Shown piece by piece: positions 1 to 7,437 of a DNA stretch of 13,898 bases. The notes below the pieces were generated by a model that was not told where the DNA came from, made no database searches, and saw only the letters and a program-made list of their open reading frames with translations. The position numbers and the translations under genes are program-made. How positions within the stretch are numbered: the stretch's first letter is position 1; every line of letters begins with the position of its first letter. The stretch is from NCBI GenBank assembly GCA_937898525.1, contig CALCBC010000079.1, positions 1 through 13,898 on the forward strand, read 5' to 3'. Source of the DNA: an uncultured Sphingomonadales bacterium. GTDB lineage: Bacteria; Pseudomonadota; Alphaproteobacteria; Sphingomonadales; Sphingomonadaceae.

Positions 1-123
1 CCGCCGCCACCCCCGCCGCCTCCGCCTCCGCCGCCGCCTCCGCCGCCGCCGCCACCTCCGCCGCCGCCTCCGCCGCCACCCCCGCCGCCTCCGCCGCCCT
101 CGCCGGTTGGCGAACGCGGCTAG
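1..123 (+). CDS. C-terminal end of a polyproline-tailed protein (partial)
   Basis: Frame 1 is open from the window edge to a TAG at 121-123. Its first 33 codons are all proline, followed by the tail SPVGERG. All four proline codons (CCG, CCT, CCA, CCC) are used, which suggests selection for the amino acid and not just a simple DNA repeat. The other two plus frames run past the TAG as Arg-rich or Ala-rich shadows. A strong intrinsic terminator starts 27 bases after the TAG on the same strand, supporting this frame and direction. The protein's function lies outside the window. Polyproline tails occur on secreted and envelope proteins of sphingomonads, but the family cannot be named from this. 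A run this long would be expected to need elongation factor P for translation. Confidence 0.6.
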   Translation, partial: PPPPPPPPPPPPPPPPPPPPPPPPPPPPPPPPPSPVGERG

Positions 124-150
124 GCGAAGGCTTCGGCACGCCAACGGGAA

Positions 151-184
151 GGGCGGCGCGATCCTCGCGCCGCCCTTTCTCTTT
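151..184 (+). terminator. Rho-independent terminator
   Basis: GGGCGGCGCG (151-160) pairs perfectly with CGCGCCGCCC (166-175); an extra A161-T165 pair leaves a three-base loop. TTTCTCTTT follows at 176-184 on the plus strand. This is a textbook intrinsic terminator for the polyproline gene. On the minus strand the stem could also serve the converging L,D-transpeptidase gene, but the T-tract on that side is poor. Confidence 0.85.
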
Positions 185-223
185 GTCCGGAGGAGGGCCG
201 GGGCCGGCCGCGGGCCGGCTGCG

Positions 224-1798
224 CTAGCGTCTGGCGAGCTGCGCCGCGCGCTCGGAGTCGCGGCCGTAGACGTCGGGGAAGTGGGCGAGCCTGCTGCCGT
301 CGGGCACCGCGGTCAGGTAGGTCAGGTAGACCGGCACCGGCTGCGGCAGGTGACGGTACTGCTCGGGCGCGTCGCTCTCGGGCGTCAGGTCCTCGCCGAA
401 CAGCCAGCGCCCGAGCCTGTGGGCATCCTCGAGCCGCACGCAGCCGTTGCTGAACTGCCGCGCCGCCCGCTTGAACAGCTCGCGGTTCGGCGTGTCGTGC
501 AGGAAGATCCCGAGGTCGTTCGGGAACATGAACTTGACCGCGCCCATCGAGTTGCCAGGCCCGGGCAGCTGGCGCACCCGCACGGTCTCGTCGCCTGAGG
601 CAACGCGCCGCCAGTCGATCGTTTTCGGATCGACGACCTGCGCCTCGGCGGTCCAGTCCGACAGCACCTCGTAGCCCATCGCCTTCAGTGAATTTCCGGC
701 CAGCATCCGCGGCGCGATCAGGCTCGCGGCGAGGTCGACCGGCAGGTTCCAGTAGGGATTGAGCGTGGCGTAGCGGATCATCCCGGCCATCATCGGCGTC
801 GGCGTCTTCGCTGTGCCGACGACGACCTTCATCGCGCCCTGCTGCGCGCCCGCGTCGTAATAGGCCAGCTCGGCCGAGGCGGCGTTGACGACCACGTGCT
901 TGGTGGCCGCGTCCGGCAGCAGCCGCGCGCGCTCGAGGTTCACCTGCAGCACCTCGCGCGAGGTGCCGCCGGCTCCGCCGTTGAGCGCGGCCAGCGTTTG
1001 CGGCCCGACCACCCCGTCTGCGGCAATCCCGTGCGCCTGCTGGAACGCGCGCACCGCCCGCGCGAGGTCCGCGTCGAACTGCTCGCCGTCGGCGAGGCCG
1101 AGCCGCCGGCGCAGCAGCGCCACGCGCGCGCCGCCGTCGCCCTCGCGCAGCGTCGGCCCGGTCGGAATCTCCACCCGTGGCCGCCCAGCCGGCTCGCCGA
1201 GCGCGGCGAGCTGCCGACGCAGTCCGGTGTAGAGCGGGTGCATCCAGCCCAAGTTCGCGACGTACTCGGGGAACGACCCCGCCTCGCCCGCGCGCCGCAG
1301 CACTTCGGCGTCGTCGAGCCGCCCGGGCCGTACTGCCTCTTCGGCGTAGTGCATCTCGATCCGCGGCCGGCGCATGTCCTGGACCAGCCGCACGAACGCC
1401 CGCGAGAGTTCGAGCTCGGCCTCGGCCAGCGCCTCGGCATCGGCTCCCTCGGTCCGCGCGATCAGTCGGCGGACATGATCGAGCGCGTAGTCCCCGGGAT
1501 CGAGCCCGTCCGCCGCGGCGCTGTCGACGATCTCCAGGAAGCGGAACGTCGCCTCGTTGAGCGCCCCGTCCGAAACCCACAGCGGCCGGAACTCGCGCGC
1601 CGCGTAGAAGTCCCTGAAGTCGCCGCGCGCCTCGTCGCGCAGCGCACGCGCCACGGCCCGGTCGGCGCCGCGCACGCTCTCGGCGCCCGCGCGCTCCTGC
1701 GCCGCCGTCGCCGTCCCGGCACCGAGCGCCAGCGCGGCCGATCCGGCCAGCAACAGGGCCCAACAGGCCCGGGAAACGTTCCTCGAACGCTCGATCAA
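224..1798 (-). CDS. L,D-transpeptidase of the YcbB/LdtD type
   Basis: This enzyme forms 3-3 peptidoglycan cross-links in the periplasm using an active-site cysteine. The 524-residue product has a signal peptide (about 1-33, ending ATATAA). A YcbB-type scaffold region follows (about 60-200, with RPLWVSDGALNEATF and DGLDPGDYAL). A peptidoglycan-binding repeat spans about 220-273, with AFQQAHGIAADGVVGPQTL. The YkuD catalytic domain covers about 300-480. The catalytic signature is complete: HDTP at His434 and SNGCVRLED with Cys453. The start codon is TTG: no ATG or GTG fits in frame before the signal peptide, and AGGAG lies seven bases upstream. Length is somewhat below E. coli YcbB (about 615). 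It is downstream of, and co-directional with, the small membrane gene and the adhesin. Family assignment is firm; the physiological substrate is inferred. Confidence 0.93.
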   Translation of the reverse strand: MIERSRNVSRACWALLLAGSAALALGAGTATAAQERAGAESVRGADRAVARALRDEARGDFRDFYAAREFRPLWVSDGALNEATFRFLEIVDSAAADGLDPGDYALDHVRRLIARTEGADAEALAEAELELSRAFVRLVQDMRRPRIEMHYAEEAVRPGRLDDAEVLRRAGEAGSFPEYVANLGWMHPLYTGLRRQLAALGEPAGRPRVEIPTGPTLREGDGGARVALLRRRLGLADGEQFDADLARAVRAFQQAHGIAADGVVGPQTLAALNGGAGGTSREVLQVNLERARLLPDAATKHVVVNAASAELAYYDAGAQQGAMKVVVGTAKTPTPMMAGMIRYATLNPYWNLPVDLAASLIAPRMLAGNSLKAMGYEVLSDWTAEAQVVDPKTIDWRRVASGDETVRVRQLPGPGNSMGAVKFMFPNDLGIFLHDTPNRELFKRAARQFSNGCVRLEDAHRLGRWLFGEDLTPESDAPEQYRHLPQPVPVYLTYLTAVPDGSRLAHFPDVYGRDSERAAQLARR

Positions 1799-1901
1799 CT
1801 CAGCTCTCCTGATGACGCTCCGATCCCGCGACCGGGCGGTGCCGCAGCGCCGCCGCCATCCTCCTCATTTCAACGACCTGCACCCTGCCACGTTCCGCTA
1901 T

Positions 1902-1917
1902 CCCCGCGAAAGCGGGG
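1902..1917. repeat. REP-like palindrome CCCCGC-GAAA-GCGGGG
   Basis: A perfect six-base inverted repeat closes a GAAA loop in the 146-base gap between the small membrane gene and the L,D-transpeptidase. No T-tract follows on either strand, so it is not a standard terminator. Short palindromes with a GCGAAAGC core are common dispersed elements in sphingomonad genomes (general knowledge). The rest of the 1799-1944 gap shows only the transpeptidase ribosome binding site. Confidence 0.55.
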
Positions 1918-1944
1918 TCGGCATGTCGCAAGCGAAACGCCCCG

Positions 1945-2322
1945 TTACCCGTGCCCCTTCCGCCACAGCGTCCATCCGAACGCCGCGGCGAACAGCAGGT
2001 GCACCGCCAGGAACCCCTTCGCCAGCTCGCGCGCCTCCCCGGTCGCGATACCCCAGACATCGTTCGCCGTGACGACCCCGAACCCGACGAGGTTGCCCGC
2101 CAGCACCGCTCGCAGCCAGGGCGACGGCGGCGCCCCGCGCGACAGCCAGTCGAGCACCGCTATCCCCAGCAGCGGCCCGCCGAGCAGCCGCAACAGCGCG
2201 ACAAGCTCTGCGGGTGCATCCGCCGGCACCGCCCCGACCCCGAACTGCCGCGGCACGAACACCAGCGCGAGCCCGATTGCGGCGAGGTAAAGCGAGGCGA
2301 GCGTGAGGAGGGGCTTGGTCAT
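1945..2322 (-). CDS. Small integral membrane protein, four predicted helices
   Basis: I do not recognise this 125-residue protein. It has four hydrophobic stretches, at about 5-22, 42-62, 70-92 and 98-120, with short polar loops (VPRQFGVGAVPADAP; WLSRGAPPSPW; TGEARELAKG) and a basic tail ending WRKGHG. There is no signal peptide cleavage site or catalytic motif. A NDVWG segment sits in the third helix region. The ATG at 2322 is the only in-frame start before the hydrophobic region. It has no recognisable ribosome binding site, and a strong hairpin lies directly before it (2325-2359). The gene lies 57 bases after the adhesin on the same strand and 146 bases before the L,D-transpeptidase, so co-transcription is possible. 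Coding is supported by the coherent membrane topology. Confidence 0.75.
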   Translation of the reverse strand: MTKPLLTLASLYLAAIGLALVFVPRQFGVGAVPADAPAELVALLRLLGGPLLGIAVLDWLSRGAPPSPWLRAVLAGNLVGFGVVTANDVWGIATGEARELAKGFLAVHLLFAAAFGWTLWRKGHG

Positions 2323-2324
2323 TG

Positions 2325-2359
2325 GCGGGGATCCGGTGAACTTACGACCGGGTCCCCGC
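2325..2359. other. Strong hairpin between adhesin stop and next start codon
   Basis: GCGGGGA (2325-2331) pairs with TCCCCGC (2353-2359). After one T·G position, CCGGT (2333-2337) pairs with ACCGG (2347-2351) around a nine-base loop. On the minus-strand RNA the middle position is a C·A mismatch. The stem ends two bases from the ATG at 2322 of the small membrane gene. No T-tract follows, so it may be an attenuator, a translational block or a dispersed palindrome. Confidence 0.6.
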
Positions 2360-2379
2360 AGCGGTTCCGCCTTTCGCTC

Positions 2380-5292
2380 TCAGAACTCGCCGGCCACGCC
2401 GACCCGTACGATGTTGTTCTTGTTGCCGGCGTAGGCAAACCCCGCGGTGACGGCGAGCGGAACCTCGGTATCGAAGCGGTGCGCGACCGAGCCGCCGATC
2501 GCCTCCTGCCCGCGGAACAGCGACCCGTTGAGGACGTAGCTGGTCCGCCCCGGCTCGGACGGCATCGGTGCGTAGCCGAGCGCCGCGGCTGCGGCGATGC
2601 CCGACCGCGCGTCGCGCCGGTCGAGCCCGATTGCCGCGTCGAGCCGGCCGATGTCGCCGGGCCCGAAGTCGGCCAGCGCGAGATTGCCGGCCGCGTCCGA
2701 GGTGACGAACGCCGTGGCCCCGGACTGCGCCGCCCGGCTCGCCGCCGAGCCGATTCCCGGCATCGAGTAGGTCGAGGCCGAAGAGCCGAGGGCAACCTGG
2801 TTCGCCCGGCTGGCAACCGCGCCGGCGCCGATCGCCACCGCCCCGTCGCCCGTCGCGACGGCGTTGGCCCCGAGCGCGATCGCAGAGGCTCCCTCGGCGC
2901 GGTTCTCGCTGCCGATCGCCACCGCGCCGGTTCCGGTCGCGGTGTTGTTGTACCCCATCGCTACTGCGCCCTGGCCGGTCGCAACGTTCGGATCGCCGAT
3001 CGCCACCGCGCCGTTGCCGTCGGCCACGTTGCCCGCGCCGATCGAGACCGCCGCCCCGTTGCGCGCGATCGCACCGGTGCCCAGCGCCACGGAGTTGTCG
3101 CCGCTCGCATTGGCGCCCGAGCCCATCGCGATCGCGTTGGCGCCGGTCGCCGTCGGCCGAGCGCCGCTGCCGTTGACCGCCAGGTACTCGGTGCGGGCGA
3201 GCGCCTCGTCGGCAGTCGCCCGCGCGCTGTCGGCGACCGCCTGTGCCAGCGCCGCGTTGGCCGCCGCCTGATCCGCTTCGAGGCGTGCCTCGTCGGCGAT
3301 CTGCTGCGCAGTCGCGGCGTTGGCCAGTGCGGCTTCGGCCACCTCGCGCGTCACGGCACCGCTCGAGACCGCCTGCTGCGCCAGCGCATGCGCATTGTCG
3401 GCGCGCAGCTGCGCGGCATCGGCCACCTGCCGCGCCGTCGCGGCATTGGCGGACGCGGTGTCGGCCGCCTGCTGGGCGGCCGCTGCGTTGGCGAGCGCGG
3501 TGTCTGCGCTCTGGTGAGCCGTTGCGGCCTCGGTCAGCGCCGTATCGGCCGTTTGCTGCGCAGTCGCGGCGTTGGCGAGCGCGGTGTCTGCGGTCTGCTG
3601 GGCCGTTGCCGCCTCCGTCCGCGCCGCATCGGCCGTTTGTTGAGCGGTCGCGGCATTGGCGAGAGCCGTATCTGCCGTCTGCTGCGCCGCCCCCACTCCG
3701 GCGAGTGCGGTATCGGCGGTCTGCTGGGCGGCCGCTGCGTTGGCGAGCGCGGTATCCGCCGTTTGCTGGGCCGTCGCCGCGTTGGCGAGCGCGGTGTCGG
3801 CAGTTTGCTGAGCGGCGTCTGCCGTTTGCTGCGCCGTGGCGGCGTTGGCCAGGGCCGTATCGGCGGTCGTCTGCGCCGCTGCGGCATTGGCCAGCGCGGT
3901 GTCGGCGGTTCCTTGGGCGGTGGCGGCCGCAGCAGCAGCGCCGTCGGCCGCCGTCTGCGCCGCCGCGGCATTCGCCAGCGCAGTATCGGCGGTCGTCTGC
4001 GCCGCTGCGGCATTGGTCAGCGCGGTGTCGGCGGTTCCCTGAGCGGCGGTGGCCGCCGCAGCAGCCCCGTCGGCGGCCGTCTGCGCCGCTGCAGCATTGG
4101 TAAGCGCGGTACCCGCCGTTCCCTGCGCCGCGGCCGCTGCCGCCGCGGCGTCGTCGGCCGTCGTTTGCGCTGTCGCGACGGCCTGGTTGGTATCGAACAG
4201 TTGCCCGCCGGTCACCGCGTCCGTCGATCCCGCGGCGAGCGTGCCGTCGCCGACATGGACGATTCGCCGGTTGAGCGTGGAATGGCCGACCGACACCGTA
4301 TTGACCTCGTCCGCGACCGAGGACGCACCGAGCGCGACGGCGAATGACGCCCCTGCGACGCTTTCGGCTCCCAAGGCCGTGGCGGAGGCCCCGGAAGCCA
4401 CGGAATAGTGGCCGAAAGCTGACGTGCGTTCGGCAGGGGCCTGACTCTCGGCTCCGATTGTGGTGGAGTATGTTCCGCCAGCATAGGTTCCGTAGCCTAT
4501 CGCCGTTGTTCTGGCGCCGCGAGCTCCGCTGCCCGCGCCCAGCGCAGTCGACTCGGTGCCGCTCGCGTAGGCTCTGGTTCCAACCGCTGTTGCAAAATCG
4601 TTGCCCGCGAACGCCCCTTCACCAGTCTGGGCCAGGCCGTCCCCGTTCATGTCGGTCCAGCCGCTGATCGCGATGGATCCGGTGCCTCTGGCATAGGTGC
4701 CCGAGCCGACCGCGAGAGTGCCGGGATCTTCCGCCAGGCTGGCAATGCCGATCGCCGTGCTGTGAGCCTCGGCGATTGCACCGCGGCCAACGGCCGTGGC
4801 CTCCCACTGCGCCGTCGCTCCGAAGCCCACCGCCGTCGCATCGTCGTCGCGGGCGCCATAAGTATTGCTCAGGTTGTTTATGAAATCATCGTCACCGGTG
4901 CCGATCGCCACCGCGCGGCTTCCTATGGCTTCGGATCCCGCGCCGAAGGCCGAGCTTCCCTCGGCATCGTAGAGGGCGTGACCCGCGTAGGCGAATTGGC
5001 CAACGGCAGTGCTGTTGTGCCCCTTGGCTTCTGCGCCATCTCCGATCGCGGTCGATTGCTCGGCCGGAGTTCCGCTTCCCCCGGTGGGAGTCACCTTCGC
5101 GTCCGGCCCGCAGGCGAACGAATCCGTACCGGTTCCCGCGTCAGCCCCGCCCGTCGTGCCATCGTCGAGTTGACACTCGCTCTGCGCTGCGGCCGGCTGC
5201 CAAGCGGCAGCCAGCATGACGCCCATGACCACCGTCGATGCCTGCAGCATCAACGTGCGCCCCTTCGACACTTGTTTCCCAGAACAAATCAT
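2380..5292 (-). CDS. Trimeric autotransporter adhesin (YadA-like, type Vc)
   Basis: A surface adhesin expected to trimerise in the outer membrane and display a fibre. The 970-residue product has, in order: a long signal peptide (about 1-37, ending QPAAAQ); a first head of YadA-type repeats with AIG/AVG every 14 or so residues (about 79-325); a neck with SVGHSTLNRRIVHVGDG and TDAVTGGQLFD (about 330-366); an Ala-rich coiled-coil stalk of 14-residue repeats (about 370-700); a second head (about 703-845); and a C-terminal anchor (about 886-970) ending in Phe, as usual for BAM-inserted barrels. An EF-hand-like loop (Asp214-Glu225) interrupts the first head. The ATG at 5292 is preferred over 5307 because GAGGGGGA precedes it at proper spacing. 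The 5' end is locally lower in GC (about 55% in some stretches). The ligand is unknown. Confidence 0.93.
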   Translation of the reverse strand: MICSGKQVSKGRTLMLQASTVVMGVMLAAAWQPAAAQSECQLDDGTTGGADAGTGTDSFACGPDAKVTPTGGSGTPAEQSTAIGDGAEAKGHNSTAVGQFAYAGHALYDAEGSSAFGAGSEAIGSRAVAIGTGDDDFINNLSNTYGARDDDATAVGFGATAQWEATAVGRGAIAEAHSTAIGIASLAEDPGTLAVGSGTYARGTGSIAISGWTDMNGDGLAQTGEGAFAGNDFATAVGTRAYASGTESTALGAGSGARGARTTAIGYGTYAGGTYSTTIGAESQAPAERTSAFGHYSVASGASATALGAESVAGASFAVALGASSVADEVNTVSVGHSTLNRRIVHVGDGTLAAGSTDAVTGGQLFDTNQAVATAQTTADDAAAAAAAAQGTAGTALTNAAAAQTAADGAAAAATAAQGTADTALTNAAAAQTTADTALANAAAAQTAADGAAAAAATAQGTADTALANAAAAQTTADTALANAATAQQTADAAQQTADTALANAATAQQTADTALANAAAAQQTADTALAGVGAAQQTADTALANAATAQQTADAARTEAATAQQTADTALANAATAQQTADTALTEAATAHQSADTALANAAAAQQAADTASANAATARQVADAAQLRADNAHALAQQAVSSGAVTREVAEAALANAATAQQIADEARLEADQAAANAALAQAVADSARATADEALARTEYLAVNGSGARPTATGANAIAMGSGANASGDNSVALGTGAIARNGAAVSIGAGNVADGNGAVAIGDPNVATGQGAVAMGYNNTATGTGAVAIGSENRAEGASAIALGANAVATGDGAVAIGAGAVASRANQVALGSSASTYSMPGIGSAASRAAQSGATAFVTSDAAGNLALADFGPGDIGRLDAAIGLDRRDARSGIAAAAALGYAPMPSEPGRTSYVLNGSLFRGQEAIGGSVAHRFDTEVPLAVTAGFAYAGNKNNIVRVGVAGEF
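3430..4180 (-). repeat. 42-bp tandem repeats encoding the adhesin stalk
   Basis: About 17 tandem units of 42 bases each encode 14-residue blocks of the form AQQTADTALANAAT, i.e. two heptads each. One unit is half-length (AQQTADA, seven residues). Near the N-terminal end a three-unit block is duplicated: GTATCGGCGGTCGTCTGCGC recurs at 3857 and 3983, exactly 126 bases apart, with the following block also matching closely. The length is always a multiple of 21, so the reading frame survives unit gain or loss. Confidence 0.85.
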
Positions 5293-5647
5293 CGTCTTCC
5301 CCCTCATCTCATACGATCAGGGGAGGACGCGGCAGCGATCCCGTCCCCCTCCCCGGGAATCGTCTCAGCGCGGAAAACCTATTCATGAAGGTAGATTTCG
5401 TCCAGCGCGGAGGCATTTACGCGTGGGGCGGCAGCAGCGACTGGTATCAAGTCGGCCACTTCAGCCGTTCGATTTGCCGGGCAAGTTCGAAGCAGCGCTG
5501 TTCGGCTTCCTCTTCCGCAGACCACTGGCCAAACCGTTGACAGTCGCGGGATGCGCAGCAGTTGGCTCGCGCGCCTTCGTCCGGCTCTCCGCTCCGGGAA
5601 TATACGAGGTGCAACGGTACCTCGCGGGGCGCAGGAATCGGCGTCGA
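5293..5647. other. Lower-GC intergenic region between adhesin and nnrS
   Basis: This 355-base gap separates the divergent starts of the adhesin and the NnrS protein. It holds the adhesin ribosome binding site (about 5297-5305 on the minus strand) and an AGGAA ten bases before the NnrS ATG. I see no convincing consensus promoter, RNA gene or terminator. Several short open frames exist. The most protein-like is on the minus strand, 5447-5614 (TTG start, 55 codons, containing WSAEEEAEQRCFELARQIER), but evidence for translation is weak. Both adhesin and NnrS promoters presumably lie here. Confidence 0.5.
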
Positions 5648-6883
5648 ATGGCGACGGAAGGCTCCGCACAGACCCGCGGCGAGCGGATGCTCGCGCTGCG
5701 CCAGGCACGCATGGCGGCCTCACCGCCGATCCTGCGCGGCGGGTTCCGGCCGTTCTTCCTCGTCGGCGCGCTGTGGGCTGTGATCGCGCTCGGGCTGTGG
5801 CTCGCCGCGCTGCTCGGCGGGTTGGAACTGCCGAGCGCGCTCGACCCGCTGGCCTGGCACCGGCACGAGATGCTCTACGGTTTTGTCGGCGCGATGGTCG
5901 CCGGCTTCCTGCTGACCGCGATTCCCAACTGGACCGGCCGCCTGCCGATCGCCGGCTGGCCGCTGGCCTCGCTGGCCGCGCTGTGGCTCGCGGGCCGGCT
6001 TGCGGTGCTGTTTTCGGGAACGTTGGGGCTCGGCGTCGCGATGCTGCTCGACGTCGGCTTCTATGCGGTCATGGCCTTCGTCGGCGCGCGCGAAATCCTC
6101 GCAGCGAAGAACCGCAACCTGCCCTTGGTGGCAATGGTGCTGCTGTTCGGCGCGGCCGACGCCGCCGACTACGCGGCGGTCTCGGGCCGGCTCGTCGATG
6201 GCGAGGTAGGCTTCCGCGCCGGAATCGCGCTGGTGACGCTGATGATCTCGGTCATCGGTGGCCGCATCATCCCCTCGTTCACCCGAAACTGGCTGGCCAG
6301 GCGCGGACACCAGCAGGGACTGCCCGATCAACCCGGCCGGTTCGACCTCGCGGTGATCGTCTTTACCGCGCTGGCGCTGCTGGGCTGGGTACTGGCGCCC
6401 GGCGTCCTTCTGACCGGCGGGATGCTGGTCGCGGTCGGGGCGCTGCAGCTCGTTCGTCTCGCCCGCTGGGGCGGCTGGCGCACGGTCCCGGATCCGCTGC
6501 TGCTGGTGCTCCACCTCGGCTACCTGTGGATTCCCGCCGGGCTCGCGCTGCTCGGCTGGAGCGTGCTCGATCTGGCGTTCCCGCGCACCGCGGCGATCCA
6601 CGCGCTCACCGCCGGGGCGATGGCGACGATGATCCTCGCGGTCACCACCCGCGCGACGCTCGGCCACACCGGGCGCGAGCTGCGCGCGGGTCCGCTGACC
6701 GTCGCCGCCTATGCGCTGGTCACGCTCGGCGCGCTGCTGCGCCTCGCGGCCTCGCTCGGGTGGATCGGCTACGCGGCCGGGCTCGCGTGGGCCGGAGCGC
6801 TGTGGGCGGGCGCGTTCGGGCTGTTCGTCGCCACCTACGGCCCGATCCTGTTCGCCCCGCGGCTCGACGCGAAGCCCGGCTGA
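5648..6883 (+). CDS. nnrS: NnrS family haem/copper membrane protein
   Basis: NnrS proteins are polytopic inner-membrane haem- and copper-containing proteins tied to nitric oxide tolerance and denitrification regulons. The 411-residue product carries the family hallmarks: RGGFRPFF (about 30-37), WHRHEMLYGF (70-79, with His71 and His73 as likely metal ligands), FLLTAIPNWTGRLP (87-100), GGRIIPSFTRNWL (204-216) and TTRATLGHTGR (333-343, His340). About twelve hydrophobic segments fill the rest. Length matches the usual 400 or so residues. The open frame runs 5' to 5216, but that stretch lacks family features and overlaps the adhesin on the other strand. The ATG at 5648 has AGGAA ten bases upstream. 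No other NO-related gene is visible nearby, so its regulation by nitrosative stress is inference. Confidence 0.93.
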   Translation: MATEGSAQTRGERMLALRQARMAASPPILRGGFRPFFLVGALWAVIALGLWLAALLGGLELPSALDPLAWHRHEMLYGFVGAMVAGFLLTAIPNWTGRLPIAGWPLASLAALWLAGRLAVLFSGTLGLGVAMLLDVGFYAVMAFVGAREILAAKNRNLPLVAMVLLFGAADAADYAAVSGRLVDGEVGFRAGIALVTLMISVIGGRIIPSFTRNWLARRGHQQGLPDQPGRFDLAVIVFTALALLGWVLAPGVLLTGGMLVAVGALQLVRLARWGGWRTVPDPLLLVLHLGYLWIPAGLALLGWSVLDLAFPRTAAIHALTAGAMATMILAVTTRATLGHTGRELRAGPLTVAAYALVTLGALLRLAASLGWIGYAAGLAWAGALWAGAFGLFVATYGPILFAPRLDAKPG

Positions 6884-6886
6884 CGA

Positions 6887-7294
6887 TCAGGGCCGGCGGT
6901 AGGGGACGAAGTCCTCGAGGAACACCACCCCGGTGGTGATCCCGCTCGTGCGGTCGACCGTGCGGATGATGTCCTGCTTGCACAGCTGGCTGCCGGTTCG
7001 GCGGATCACCACGACGTCACGGGTGTCGAGCGACCTCGGATCGGTCGGCCGCGAGACCCAGATCGTGTCTCCGGCGTCGTAGACCACCGCGGTCCGGTCG
7101 TAGAATTGCAGCCGGTTGTCGCTAAGAGCCGTGATGCAGCTTTCGGGTTTGCCGGGCACACGGCCCTCGAGCAGCTTGGCGAGCCGCGCCTCCTCGCGCT
7201 CCTGGCGGGTGCCTTCGGTGTGGGCGCATCCGGCCAGCGCGGCGGCGAAGGCGAGGGCGGTGCAAAGTGTCCTGCGGGCAAATGAAGTTCGCAT
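6887..7294 (-). CDS. Small predicted lipoprotein
   Basis: This 135-residue product has a short signal peptide ending in a lipobox, LAGC, with Cys23 as the lipidation site. A charged helix follows (EGTRQEREEARLAKLLEG), then a compact domain of about 85 residues with Cys53 and Cys105, which could form a disulphide. Its segments DTIWVSRP and TRDVVVIRR suggest beta strands. It resembles the small DUF6491-like lipoproteins of sphingomonads, but I hold that only as a guess. AAGGAG lies nine bases before the ATG at 7294. The gene converges on NnrS with three bases between the two stop codons, and it diverges from the paralogue pair. The open frame continues upstream to 9061 as an antisense shadow. 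Function unknown. Confidence 0.82.
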   Translation of the reverse strand: MRTSFARRTLCTALAFAAALAGCAHTEGTRQEREEARLAKLLEGRVPGKPESCITALSDNRLQFYDRTAVVYDAGDTIWVSRPTDPRSLDTRDVVVIRRTGSQLCKQDIIRTVDRTSGITTGVVFLEDFVPYRRP

Positions 7295-7419
7295 GAGCGT
7301 CACTCCTTGAATTCGGCAGTCATGCCTCTCTCGCATGGCTAGACGGAGTCGAAGCCGTTCGGCCTTGGTTCGGTTCCCGGTCAGCGTTCGATCGCGCCGC
7401 CGCCCGGGGGACATCTTGT

Positions 7420-7437
7420 GACAACTCTGCCGTTGTC
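7420..7437. promoter_or_regulatory. Operator-like dyad GACAAC-N6-GTTGTC
   Basis: A perfect six-base inverted repeat with a six-base spacer lies in the divergent region between the lipoprotein gene and the paralogue pair. Its right half overlaps the proposed -35 element at 7433-7438. Size and placement fit a dimeric repressor site. No regulator gene is visible in the window. Confidence 0.35.

Noticed and set aside
1..99. CCG-rich tract as a non-coding microsatellite
   Set aside because: The mixed proline codons, the in-frame stop and the terminator just after it favour coding, though the repeat nature may still cause length variation.
3430..4180. Regular tandem repeats as a CRISPR array
   Set aside because: The units are directly adjacent, in frame and encode heptads within an adhesin; there are no unique spacers and no cas genes.
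1951..4347. Long plus-strand open frame (798 codons) opposite the adhesin
   Set aside because: Its Arg/Gly-rich periodic translation is the antisense shadow of the adhesin repeats; it has no domain and begins inside another gene.
5216..5647. Longer N-terminus for NnrS
   Set aside because: The extra 144 codons overlap the adhesin's 5' end, resemble no NnrS feature, and family length is met from 5648.
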